The notes beneath the pieces were generated by a model. The model was not told the origin of the DNA, did no database searches, and saw only the letters and a program-made list of their open reading frames with translations. 64,000 bases of DNA from Balanoglossus misakiensis (lineage: Eukaryota; Hemichordata): positions 7,750,001-7,814,000 of the forward strand of contig CM082589.2 of assembly GCA_040954595.2 (NCBI GenBank), in the 5' to 3' direction. Both the position numbers and the translations under genes were made by a program. How positions within the stretch are numbered: position 1 is the stretch's first letter; every line of letters begins with the position of its first letter. This document shows positions 46,584-58,900 of this stretch, piece after piece.

Positions 46584-47227
46584 AATATTAGTGTAAATAT
46601 ATCTATACTTTTACAACAAAACATTATTTCCTTTATATTCTTGAATATCCACATTCATTTTATGTGGTCATGTGACATATCATCATTCAGTAACTTTATT
46701 TGATCATGGACATTTTTTTCATTGGCCGTTCTTGAGTAATCTGCAGTTTTTCAGCCATTTGCTGAGGCAAATGTATGTACCGGTATGTATGAAATTAGCA
46801 ATATAATTGTATTTTTAGAGGAAACATTTGTTATTTTGTTAAAAATATTTCCTCAGAAACTACTTGTCTAATTGGAAATTTCCTTTGGCTGGTCATCATG
46901 AAAATAGCAATACTGTATTTTCAGGGCAAATTTTGTGATTTTTTTAAATGTATTTTTTCTAGAAGTAACACTCAGGATTGTCTGGATTTTTGTGTGTAAA
47001 GGGTGCAAGTGTCTGTTTGTTTGAGGGTTGACTCTGAAACTGATGGACTTGATGTGTACAATGTATCTTAATTTTTTGGTACGACATTTTAAACATTAAA
47101 AAAGACGGACTTCTTGTATAGAAAACGTGCAATACCCAAAAAGTTGTGAAAAGAGATGGGTGTGGCCTGTCATACCCCCTAGCTAGGTTAGCTATAATCT
47201 CTGTACGTAGAATGACTTTTCAGATGA

Positions 47228-47233
47228 AATAAA
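47228..47233 (+). terminator. Polyadenylation signal candidate of the hydrolase gene
   Basis: AATAAA 850 nt after the stop codon. Others follow at 47603 and 47652, so the true end is not fixed. Confidence 0.4.
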
Positions 47234-47894
47234 ACAGTGATTTGAATTTTATAATGACTGGAATGAACAGTCATTGTAAGTTTGTCGATAAATGGTAGAA
47301 ACTTCCATTTTGCACGATGCAGGGAATGTAATTAATTGTATTTGAAATACTCTCATTCTGTACTGTGTATCGACAATCACATGCAAAATTTTAATACAAA
47401 CACAATATTTTCACACTCAAAATCAATTTATTTTCATATATGGAACACAGTTTTACATATAGTGTAAGTAAACACTTCAAACGCATATCCGCTGGTCATA
47501 AAATATCTCTAGTTGCCATGACAAAATTTACTATCACTCGAAATTCTGATCAAGAACTGTCGTGAAGGTTCAGGACTGGTGCATGTCTCATACAGTAGTG
47601 TGAAAATAAAGGTACTGCACTCAGGTTTTAACTGAAATGCCATGAAAAATGTACAATAAAATCAGCAAATTTAACATATTACTTGGAATCCAATGTCTCT
47701 TTCAGTGGTCCTCAAAAAAAAAAACATTAAAAAACCCAGAGCCTCACGTAGACATCAGAATCTGACTTAACATTTTTTCCAGTTTTGTGGAAATCTTGAA
47801 GATTAAAATTTACTTCCAAAGCTCCATTTACACTCAAAGAACTCCCCAACATTTATTATGTACAGCATTTGGACTAAACGAACTTATCTTCAGA

Positions 47895-47900
47895 TTTATT
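47895..47900 (-). terminator. Polyadenylation signal candidate of tektin-2
   Basis: TTTATT on the plus strand (AATAAA on the minus strand), about 260 nt after the tektin-2 stop codon. Confidence 0.45.
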
Positions 47901-48158
47901 CTACTTTATGTCAAAAATGAGTGAGACCAGTATTTATATAGAGTATGTGTGGCGAAGAGATACATCCTTCATTTATTTATATATGTTGATGACAGCAAAC
48001 TGGTGTACAGGACGGAAACTCATAAATTGCACTACAAAGTACCTACCAAGCCCACCCTTCATATCAAAACATATTTCATCATACTTTGGGGAAAAAATGT
48101 GCACCGGTTCTACATAAACTTTAGTCCAATATTGTTTTCTATATGTAACATAAGTTTT

Positions 48159-51100
48159 CTATGCTACAAGCTTTTGCCTGGCCGAGTATAACTCTCTATC
48201 TGTTTTGAACGTAGCAAGGTTTTGATTCGTCTGTGTGACAGGTGGGATGGTAAGGCGATCTCTGACGGCCATGCATTTCTTATCCAAATCCAGTGAGTTC
48301 TTCTTGGTTGCCAAGTCTTCGTTGATGCGGTAAAGTTGTTTTTCCAGGGCATCACGGGCATTGCTGTCAAGATAAAAGGATTTCAAAATTTACTCAGAGA
48401 AGCTATCACAAGCAAAAAAACTTGAATATGTATTTGTATAGGAAATACCACAAGTTAGAATGGGTTTTAATACAATGTAACCCTCACTGTAGCGATCAGA
48501 AGCTTGTAAACGTCGTAAGGTCGAAGGTCGAGTGACATTTACAAGATTCTGACCAACACTGTGAGGTCACGATCTTAGTTTTAGTGAACTTCGACTTCTA
48601 TCTACAAACTTTGTTTTCACTGGATAAAAAACAGCAAAGAGATTGGCTGGGAATCGAACCAAGGACCACCACTACGAGAGGTCTCTTCACTCTCTGATAC
48701 TCTACGAGGGAATTTCTGCCAGCTCCTATTCACAGATGCAATTTGATCATTCAAAACCCACTAAAGGCGGAAGTGACATCACACGCCTAGACTGGAGCTA
48801 GCTACGACTTCAATTTTGACAGAGCAAAAACACGCAATAAACTCAGCAAATTCGTGATACAATACAGTAAACAGACTCACACTCAGAGGTTTACGGAATT
48901 AAACTTAACCGTTTGCAGGAAAACTCCTTGGCGGGCCTTGGAGTTTTACAGGAAATTATATGGTTGAATTCTGTAAACCTCCTTGCGCTCATCCATTTAC
49001 TCTCAGAAAAACACCAGTACTTACTGTGCTTCTTGTAGTTTATCTTTGAGTTCTTTGATACTGTTTTGTATTTCTTGGACTTCGTTGCAGAGGCCATACT
49101 GAGCATTGTCTCTACATAACTCGACATTGGGACGATAAGTACGGTTTTCAAGACGGGTCATTGCCAATTTCAAGGGATTATCCTTGGCTTTGATAGCTGC
49201 TTCCAATTTACGAATATCGTCTTCCATGTCAGCAATTTCTTCTTCAGTCTGTTGAATTGCAATTAAAAAAACGTTGTTAGTGTTTACATTAAAGGGACAA
49301 AGTCTCTCTCTTGCTGCCCTTTTCCATGAATTATGTTTGATACAAGACACCGTTTATGTTATTCTTCATGTGGATATATAGTGAATCAATGTTTGACCAC
49401 ACACAACTTCCATCCCGCGTGTAGACACGAGTGAGAAAACTCGCCAAATTGAATAATCGTTCTTTACCATTTATTCATTTTGGGCGAGTTTTACTCTCAT
49501 ATCATACAAACGGGATGGAAGTTGTGTGTGGTTGAACGTTCAGTCATTACATATACACACAGTCACACACCAATCAATAGAAGCAATAATTACATTTTTC
49601 TTCTGCCATTCATCTTCGTCTTTCGCCTTCTCCATGTCGTGAATTCTCTTCCTGTAGGAATAGTCCAAGGCTTGTCTCTGAGCATCCAAATCATTATTGG
49701 TCTTTGCAATAGTTGCCTTGATGGCTTCACGTAATCGCTGTGATGCCTTCATCTCGGCTTCTGCACGGTCTCGGTTGTAACGACTGTAATCTTCCCATGT
49801 CTGTGGTGTGGTGCTCCTGTGAGTTACACGTAGAAACAAAATTATTAATTTCCACTCTACAACTGATGCAATTTAGCTTTCCATAACACACACACACAAA
49901 AGATTTGTGTTATAGGACCAAAATTCATGGAGCTTTCTGTTGATATTATAGGTATAGTCAAACCTGTCTATAGTGGCCAGTCAAGGGACTTTACGAAACT
50001 GGCCTTTATAGACAGGTGCCCTTTATAGACAGGTCAACTAATGTACATGTAAATTGCACAGGGACTGTAACAAAGTGACAGCAGAGCTATATAGAGGTGG
50101 CCACTAACACAGGTTTGACTTTATTCATTCAAAATGTATTGTCACAAACTTATCAAGCCACTTGCTAAAGGCCAATCTTGACTTTTTGGTACACTGACTG
50201 ACACAATTTAGGTTTTAAGTTCATGACCAGCATAGAGAACTTACCCTTTAGGTGTACGTGTTGGATCTGGTTGAAAGCAGATATCGGGTGAGTCAATGGT
50301 CAGCTCACGGCAGTAAGTATCAATTCCCTTCGCTTCAGACTTGTCCCGAAGATCAGCTGCCAGTTGCTGTCTGGCTTCTTGAAGTAAACACAACTGCTCA
50401 AACGCTTCGGAGACTTTCTGTTGTAAAGCTTGTTTGGCACCTTCGATCACATCAACTTCCTATTTTTGACAGAAAAGGTTTGAAAGTTAATATATTGGTG
50501 GTCTACTGAACAGCACACTGCGCCACCACATGAAAACCTTTAAAGGGGCAATATGTCGCTAACTTTTTACATTATAGTTTGTTATTTTAGTTTCTTTTGA
50601 AACATCGTTTAATTTGCTAGATGTTCATTGAATCATGCTCAATGGCTGTTGGGGGCAGGTTACACTTACAGTTGCCTTTACTGGCAACATATGACAAGGT
50701 CAGATAACAGGGTCAGGCAACCACCAAGCTAAGTACCCAACCAGTTTGCTGGCTTTTATTGAGACTTTGCTTTGCTCAGGTAATTACATGCACACTTGAT
50801 ATTTTAAAGGCAATAATCTAGCACTCACAGCATGGATGACATTGCATACATAGAAACGTGTCCTGCTAATTATTGAGGAAAATTTCAATAAAAGTGCCTG
50901 GCTTGTTGGCGGTTTGAGGTGCACATGTATGGTCACACATTTCTCATCCAACCTAGTAAGCTCTACCACAAAACGTGCTGTATCATAAGACACACACAAC
51001 TGGGTCTTCACCTTTATGAAAATTTAGATATGAGAGTATTCTCCCCAGTAATTTCTGATAGAGTAGGTGATAATTTGCATGACAATATCAACAACTGTTA

Positions 51101-51640
51101 TATTAAGTTCTATTGTCTTCACAAAATTTAAAGAGTAGTGGCCACTATGCTTTAATTTCTCTGGGGAGAACACTGTATGATTGATACCATGGCAACATTC
51201 TCTGTGTCTCTTACCTTATGAAGTTCTGCATCAACATCATCATCAACGACGTCAATCCCCTTCCTTCCATCTCTCAGTGTAAGACATTCCATCGCTACAT
51301 CCAGTGGGAGAGCCTTTGCTTCGAGCGCTCTCTCTGCCGCCTCCTTCTCATCTTGCAGCCTTTCGATCTCTTCATCAGTGTCTTTCAGGGTCTTCTCCAA
51401 AATCTGCCTCCACTGCTCGATGTCGTCGATTCTGTTGGAGAGACGAGTGGTGTTGTCGTGGGTTCCCCACCATGTCTTGTTGTCGGTGACATTCGTCAAC
51501 TGGCGGCCCTCCTGCCGGATGCGATGGGATGAGTCGCGTTGGCGTTCCGAGTTTGTGGCAAGGACGTAGTTTGATGTGTGCCAGTCGGACGGAGCAAAGT
51601 GTGTGGCGTTTTTGTAGTTGACTTCTGCTTTTGTCGACAT
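48159..51640 (-). CDS. TEKT2: Tektin-2, ciliary and flagellar microtubule inner protein
   Basis: Tektins are coiled-coil filament proteins inside the A-tubule of axonemal doublets. Coding exons from the start are 51640-51215, 50459-50245, 49816-49594, 49248-49025 and 48363-48159; phases agree and give 430 residues, equal to human tektin-2. The tektin signature RPNVELCRD is at 327-335. Tektin-2-like blocks include DWHTSNYVLATN near the start, ALPLDVAMECLTLRDGR, ALQQKVSEAFEQLCLLQEA, YNRDRAEAEMKAS and KCMAVRDRLTIP near the end. Heptad-like Glu/Lys/Leu segments fill the rest. The start codon exon has a 5' acceptor (CTCATGCAG) before 26 nt of UTR, and a non-coding first exon with donor CTAG|GTATGTG begins at 52653 on the same strand. 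The gene looks intact and should be expressed in ciliated cells and sperm. Confidence 0.97.
48600..48720 (-). mobile_element. tRNA-derived SINE head (tektin-2 last intron)
   Basis: On the minus strand, TAGAGTATCAGAGAG, then GTGGTGGTCC, then the RNA polymerase III box-B-like TTGGTTCGATTCCCAGC occur in the order and spacing of a tRNA from the D loop to the T arm. The start of the tRNA part (first half of box A) is not clear, and no acceptor stem closes, so this is a SINE remnant or decayed tRNA pseudogene, not a working tRNA gene. Confidence 0.45.
49289..49553. repeat. MITE-A, 3'-truncated copy (tektin-2 intron)
   Basis: It begins TTAAAGGGACAAAGTCTCTC like the full copies and passes the centre (GGGCGAGTTTTACTCTC), but breaks off after GGTTGAACGTTCA, about 90 nt before the expected end, and 41 nt from a tektin-2 exon. 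Confidence 0.92.
49953..50120. repeat. MITE-G (tektin-2 intron)
   Basis: TATAGTCAAACCTGTCTATAG at the left and AACACAGGTTTGACT at the right are inverted copies. The centre CAGTCAAGGGACTTTACGAA and TATAGACAGGTGCCC matches the copy at 1911-2048 in reverse. Confidence 0.85.
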
Positions 51641-51666
51641 CTTGAACAGCAGTTACGTCCCAAAAC

Positions 51667-52652
51667 CTGCATGAGATAATTCGGATGTCGATCAATACCT
51701 ATTACCTACAAATTCCGGTAGAACTGTATCTTCTTGTCGTCTTACAGCAATTTATTGTTGTGTGAAAAGGTAAACATCCGAACATTACAATACAACAGAA
51801 ATCTAACAGTAACACCCCATCAATCATTTCACAACATAGATACCATTACCATGCACAAGTTGACTGACATAAACTAGGTTTCAATCTTCTAGACAAAGCT
51901 GCAGCTGGTGACAGTTAACACAGCCCTGCCATGCAGAGCTTAAATTAACATGTTGAACTACCACTGGTGTTTTAAAAACGTCCACCTATATTATAGTTGC
52001 AATAATTGTAACATTGGTGGGCTGGTTGGATGGCCCACCATCCAGCCACCAACTTAGGCTATCTAGCCCTAGGCTATATTACATTGTTATTGGCTGTCTA
52101 TAAACAATGCAAGACTCGAGTTTGATCAGCTCCATCATGTACATGTTACGTACAATAAATCATAATCAAATTTAAGTTTCAGATATACCAAACTAAGCTG
52201 AACGTGTGTGTATGTAGCCGGCCGCGAGGCAGAGGCAAGCTTTGGCAACATAGTGTTAGAAAACTTAAAAATGGCGGAGGTCTTCGACCAGTCTAAGTTC
52301 TAGAGAAAATACTGCCAAATACAGAGAATAAATGGGTTACAACCTAGGCCAAAGCAACGCCAAATGTTACGATACACAACTTATCAAGGTCGACATACTG
52401 ATCTAGCCCAGACATTACCATGGGAACTCGACAACAGGTCACTCACATCACAAGCACACAGTACCGAGGTGACAGACGTGATAAGCAGGCAACGTACATG
52501 TAGTAAATCGCAAGTCTGAGAAAATAACGGCGCTTGCAATGTCACCAATATTCTTTCGTAAATGTTAAACTGATATTCGCTGATTAAATTATATGAATTT
52601 AAAACTTCAGAATGCATAATTTTACAGAGAAGAACAACACGTATGCACATAC
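51667..52652 (-). other. 5' UTR intron of tektin-2
   Basis: Bounded by a donor CTAG|GTATGT on the minus strand (exon edge 52653) and the acceptor CTCATGCAG at 51667. It contains no repeat of the families named here and no second gene. Confidence 0.6.
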
Positions 52653-52930
52653 CTAGTGATCAGAAGCAAGCTCTCCAAATGTATGAACTGTGTTTGCTTG
52701 CTGGTTCGATGTTGAACTACTCGTTGCTATGTTCCAACATATCCAAGGGTGGTTTTGTTACAAATGATTCGATTGGTTCAGACCCTTGTAAAAGGTGACC
52801 GACGTCCAATCAATGACGGTGGGCCACGCGTACTCCTACGATACTGATTTGTTTATTTCCATAGATACCAATCCTAGTTATGCTAATGTTTTGTCATGAA
52901 TATTCATATATCATTAATATTCATTTCAAC
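52653..52930. promoter_or_regulatory. Shared head-to-head promoter of tektin-2 and ATRAID
   Basis: About 280 bp separate the 5' UTR exon edge of tektin-2 and the ATG of ATRAID. CCAAT boxes occur on both strands (ATTGG near 52770; CCAAT near 52806 and 52867), and the middle is GC-rich with CACGCG. Two sequences resemble the RFX X-box of ciliary genes: GTTGCTATGTTCCAAC (52723) and ATTTCCATAGATAC (52855, one mismatch to the consensus I remember). No TATA box is clear. Confidence 0.5.
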
Positions 52931-55900
52931 ATGGCGCCGTACAGGAAGAGAGATACGATAATGATGTACAAGACTTTATTTCAAATATCAACTTTCATAC
53001 TGACATTTCTTACCACAGACGTGGGATCTGAGGTAATGTATTGCAGCATGTTTGACCTTCTGCTATCTATATATTCAATGTGTATATCATGTACATGTAA
53101 ATGATATCCGACGATTACGTACAGACCCCGTCCGTGGTGCACGGTGTGTTGTTTACACGGCGATCGCCTAAGACTTAGGCGATCGTCGTGTAAACAACAA
53201 ACAGTTTTCAAGCGACTGTGCGTGGTACGTACAGTGGTGTCGGTTCCCGTCAGTGGAATCACTGGTTCGAACCCTGGCATAGCAATACGAAGTTCTTTGT
53301 CGCAGTGTCTTATTGCTTGAGTGAAGACACAACCTTTTGTCCCTCGAGTTGTGGCTTTCGAGTCGTTTCGGCACTGCGGAGTTTCGGCCCCAGTCACTTC
53401 GGCACCCAATTTTCACGACCCCGGTCTGTTCGGCCCCGACACCCCAGTCGTTTCGGTACTTATCGGTAGCCTTAAGTAAAATTGAATAAAACGTATGTAT
53501 TTTTCCTGAGACTGTTATAAAAGTAATAGTGGTAACCCTAGCAAAAGTAAAATTCAAGCAGACGGGACTAAGAAAATGCAAATTCATAGCAGCGATTAAC
53601 ACAATCTATGGCATGTTTTATCGGTCATTATGCAAATACATCTTTATCGGTCATTATGCAAATACATCTGTATAGCTCCACAAAGCAGGTCGCGCCGACA
53701 AAGCACTGAGTTGCGCCACACTATATGCCATTCTACCCGGTTGCAATGCTGTTTAGTTTTCTCACTTTAAGTTAAACTTGTATTCGTATGGAAGAAATAA
53801 AAATTTCGTATAACATATTGCTTTAAATGTACGTGCTGTAACCTAGGCCACAAACTTGGCACGCGTCGGGACTATAATTTATGCACGCAGAACCATTAGA
53901 TGATGTTTACCTATTTCATTAGCTACATTAAAATGATACTGTACAGGAAGCGAGAACTAATTCAACTTGTTACTTATCTGAAAGACTGTGGCGCCTGATG
54001 ATACCCTTTTAATACGGGTATATACCCGGGGGACCTAGAGCCAAGTTTAGTTGGGCCATTACAGACAAGTACCGAAACGACTGGGGTGTCGGGGCCGAAC
54101 AGACCGGGGTCGTGAAAATTGGGTGCCGAAGTGACTGGGGCCGAAACTCCGCAGTGCCGAAACGACCTGTTACCGAGTTGTGCGGGGGGGGGGGGGGGGG
54201 GGTGAACCGTTTCTGATATTAACCCCAGGCCGAGTCCAGGGCAAATTGTAGAATAGAGTAGGGTATGTTTTTGACAAAACAGGGGCAATGTTTTTTAAAG
54301 ACCGAGTGTATTGACTCCCCTCGGTCCAGATGGGTCTTGCAGCAGTCCAAGCAGGGCACGGCTCCTGACGCGACGGGGAATTGTTGCGGCCACCATAATC
54401 AAGTTTGTGAAATTCTTTCGTTTGTGTTTCGTTCAACGTGAGAGGCATCCACGGATCTATGCTAAAACTTCACAAATCGTGCTTCTTTCTTCGTAAAAAC
54501 ACATTTTAGGAGAAAGGGGTGACTCGAAAGTGCAAGTTATCAAGGAAAAAATAGCAAAAAGAGAACGTTAAAATATAGCGAAAAAGATTAAAGGGACAAA
54601 GTCTCTCTCTCGCTGCCCTTTTTCCATTAATTATATTTGATACAAGACTACGTAAATGTTATTCTACATGTGGATATATAGAGAATCAACATTCAACCAC
54701 ACACACCTTCCATCCCGCTTGTAGGATATGAGAGTAAAAACTCACCCAAAATGAATAAACGGTAGAGACTGATTATTCATTTTGGCAAGTTTTTCACTCT
54801 CGTGTCTACAAGTGGGATGGAAGTTGTGTGTGGTTGAACGTTGATTCACTATATATCCACATGTAGAATAACATAAACGGTGTCTTGTAGCAAATACATA
54901 ATTAACGGAAAAGGGGCAGTGAGAGAGAGACTTTGTCCCTTTAAGTGAAGGCCCATGAATTTAGTGGATAAAAAAAACCTGACGAGTCAGCATTTTTTCA
55001 CCAATGGTTTGTCTAAGGGCAAAACATTAAACAAAGTTTATCTCGAAATAAAGTATGGTGACAATACAATTTTATTTGACCACTGAATTTATATTTATTT
55101 GACTGAGCTATGTCATAAAAATGACAATAGTAGAAGTGAGTTTTCTAGCTATTCTCAATGTAATCCTATGGGTAGAGAAAATGCACACACAGTTGCGCAG
55201 TTGAAAGTTTACGCTATGCACATACATCCTTAATTACTTTAAGTTTTGAAATTAGCACTCATCACTGGCTTGTATTCAGGCAACTTCATTGGTTTTACAA
55301 CTTTGAGAGATTCGTGTATTCTTCTTCATGAAGAAGAACTTTACAACTTTACAGTACACTTTAACATCTGTGCATATTTTCTTTTCTTCAGGGTGACATT
55401 TGTCATTTATCAGGTTGTCATGGTGACATGAGCAATACTAGTCTTGTATATAGTTTCTGTAATCAGCATGATCATTCGTGGATAGATGGAAGGTGTTGCA
55501 TTCAAAATCTCAACAAATCAAAGACTTTTGTTGGGTAAGTTATACCACAATATTAAAGTAAGTTAAGGAAATGCCGAATAGCAAATAGTGTCTCTGAAAT
55601 GTTCCACATGTAGTTTTTCCAAGTGTGGTAAAGTTGACATACAAGAGCTTTACCTAGGATTACCTGCAGCTGAACTTTATTTAAATCCAGTTCTTCACAA
55701 TTAAAAGAAATTTCAATACTTTACTAATTCTAGAAAACTGTCAAGTACAGTATGAAGAATGATAAACAAGAACTGTAGAGACAAATATGAAATTTCACTG
55801 TTGTGAGAACTGATACAGAGAACCAACAACTAAAATGCTTTTTCTTACAGAATTGATCTTGAAGATTGCAACATTGCAAGTGTAGAGTCCATGCTGGAGA

Positions 55901-58900
55901 ACGTGACTGAGGTCCAAATATTGTAAGTACACAAGTTTACAAATAAACGACACATAAAAGAACTCCTTCCATCACTTTCCTTGTTACTTACACCTCCTAA
56001 TTTTGAATTCCCACCAGTTTTTGAGTGTAGCTACACCCAAAGCGCTGTCTCATAACAATTAAAATATATATTTTCTTTCAGATTATTAAACAGAAATCCA
56101 CTTTCAGATTGTCCAGCGTCAGCATTTGATGGTCTGATTAAATTGGAAATATTGTAAGTGAACTACTCTCTTCTTAAGTAATATTGACAAAAACTAACTT
56201 TTCTTTTTATCAGCTGCATTTAATTCTATTTCCTGATACATGTCCTCATTTCAATTCAATTAATCAGTGAAGATGTCGCTGGCTGTGCTTACAGCCTGTG
56301 TTGATGTATGCAAACTAAATGTTCTGAATAAAGAAGCAGTAGTGAGGCCATATATATTTTTCTGGTTGACACTGTCACGTCCCTCTTGAAATTGTTTTTG
56401 TTTTGGTTTTTTCAGAATGTTACCATTTGCATGTAGTTGTCCTGGTAGCCCTTATGCATGGCAAAAAATGGAATGGAACAGAGAAGGAAACTATACACTT
56501 TGTGAAAACCAAATCGATCTGTGTAATTCTACCCTGCCACAAGGTCAGTTGTCTTCTGCCATACTTCGAAACTATTTACAAGTATAGAAATGACAAATTA
56601 ATGGAGACAGTGGAAATTTAATTATCTATTGGTGACTGTACTATCAAGCTTTGTTTTAGGAATATCAGCTACATTTCTGATAGGATGCTCTGCAGCACTT
56701 TCATATTTTGTATCTATGCTGTCTTCATCGGCTACTTCTGCATCACTCTGACTCATAGTTTTCTCCACTTCCTAAATTCATATGAAGATACCAAATGTTT
56801 CTGTCTAAATTCTTGAAGATCAACAACAACAGTGTCATTGAAGTCTTTTAAACAAGGAATCGGGTGCAGTAATCCGTTTGAACCCTACCATCATTTGAAT
56901 TCAACTCTGCTACAACATCCAACTGGAGCACCTTAGCTCTTGCTTGGCCAGTCAAGGCTTGTTTGTTCCTGTCATCAATTGCCATACCTGGATCTCCTTT
57001 TTCCATGTTTCATAGAAAGTAACACTTGTGAACATTCACTTGACAGGGAAGCCATAGAACTGAACTAATTATGCAAGTAATCCCTGCACATGCTGAGAAA
57101 GGTCTCATTACCACGGAATTCTTTTTACCAGCACCAAACGGCAAACTGGCAACATCGTATTTCTTTCATGCCAGCAACGCGTTATCTCTAAAATTGTAAC
57201 AACGTCACAATGTACTAGACAAAGAGGCGTCCCCCCATCCCAATTGCGCAGTTGAAGTACGTGCGTGTTGAGAGAGAGACGTGAACAGAAAGGGGTAGGA
57301 GACCGATTTGAACACGGACGACGAGAGTTGTTTAGCGTGTCAAACGCTGCTCTACGAAGCTCGTAGTTACCTACTGACCGGGACATTTGTGCTTGAACGG
57401 ACTGGGTTCCTCCCGATTGCCGCACGCCGGCGGGTATGAAAGTGTAGGCTAAGACGTCGATCCACCGGCCGGCTGCACTGTTCCCAACATTACCAGCTCC
57501 ACGCCACTTTGAGCTGCACCGCGGTCGGATATCCCACCCCGGCTGCCGGACAGCATATGAAGGTGTCTGAGGCCTTTTCTAGTCAAAACTTTGGGGTTTT
57601 CGGAATGGGAAATAGCGGAACAAGAACATGGATATATACTAAATCATGAACGCCAAACAAACACGTTGAAAAAGCCAGATCTGAAAAATTCATGTGGCGT
57701 CCGCCGCTGGGCGCATTGACGCGTCAACGTTTTTTTCAAACAACGTAACCTGTCACGATTGCTGCCACAAACAACAAGTTCGTGCGTAGGTCGAGAAAGT
57801 TCTCAAGCGGCCGGGTGATCGCGGCAAGGTTAGCGGCGGCCTCGCACGCCCGAATTTGCCACAAAACTATCAGTCCACACAGCAATGCCGTTCAAACTCT
57901 TCCGTCGTATTTATTTCAACACAAATTCAGAATACAACACGGCAGTTTGGTACGTCGTCTCTATCCTACACTGCTAATTCTCATCTCAATCCCTAAAAAA
58001 GTTCAACAGACGGGATACACTGCAACCCGCGGCACTAGAAATGGCAAAATTCACGTCTCTGCTTCACAGGAATCTACCGACCTGAAGTGGGAGGAACCCA
58101 GTCCGTTCAAGTACATGTACAAATGTCCCGGTAAGAAGGTAACTACGAGCTTCGTAGAGCAGCGTTCGAGTCGACACGTCTCTCTCAACACGCACGTACT
58201 TCAACTGCGCAATAGGGATGGGGGGGCGCCTCTTTGTCTACTAAATTGTGACGTTGTTACAATTTTAGAGATAACGTGTCGGGCCCCCTCAAAGAAAGCC
58301 GGTGGCCCCCTCAAAGAAAGCCGGTGTTGCTAGTTTGGCATTCGTTGCTAGTAAAAAGAATTTTGTAGTAATAACATTTCAATGACAAGATTAATAACTT
58401 AACATTGTATCAAATGTAATTAATGGTAAAAAGGGCAGCGAGAGAGAGACTTTGTCCCTTTAATAGGGGGTAGCTCTTGACTCAAAACAAAATATCCCAC
58501 ATTTCAGATCATGCATTTCTTTCCACTTAAACTCAGAACTTTTCACTGCCAGGTATGTGTCCTAGTAACTCGTACTGCATTCAATATGGACCGGGTCTGA
58601 CTGAGTGTCTATGTCAAGAAGGTTACCATGGATACAAATGTTTACAGAAGGTAGGTAATCTTATCAAGTGGATTTTTTTAAGTGCGTCAAATTTGTTTCT
58701 TTCAATTGGTATGTTGTGTGATGGTTGGTTTGTTAACAGGTGTATAATTTGCATATGCTCTATATGGTAAAAAGGGTGTGCCTATGTTCGTTTGACTGTG
58801 TGGCACTACACTTTTTATTGCGTGTGCCACCCACTAAAATCTGTGATTGGCTGTATTATAATTTCCATGGTAATGGTGGTTAGATTTGCATACATGCAGG

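Larger units (their letters stand above)
46379..48158. other. Convergent 3' ends of the hydrolase and tektin-2 genes
   Basis: 1.8 kb between two facing stop codons with no further exon. The plus-strand poly(A) signal candidates are AATAAA at 47228, 47603 and 47652; the minus-strand candidate is at 47895. The signals are close enough that the two transcripts may overlap at their ends. Confidence 0.55.

Noticed and set aside
53240-53275. GGTTCGAACCC at about 53250, resembling a tRNA T arm
   Set aside because: The five-pair T stem does not close, no anticodon arm or acceptor stem is found, and box A is poor; not a tRNA gene.
53168-53602. 144- and 142-codon minus-strand frames near the 100-nt repeat
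   Set aside because: They cross the hairpin and the inverted-repeat arm in a GC-rich block; the same arm in the other orientation at 54067 opens unrelated frames, as expected for non-coding repeats.
57782-58333. 183-codon plus-strand frame
   Set aside because: It runs from the CpG-rich core of the TIR element through its right arm and out into host DNA, and shows no transposase motif; more likely a by-product of low AT content.
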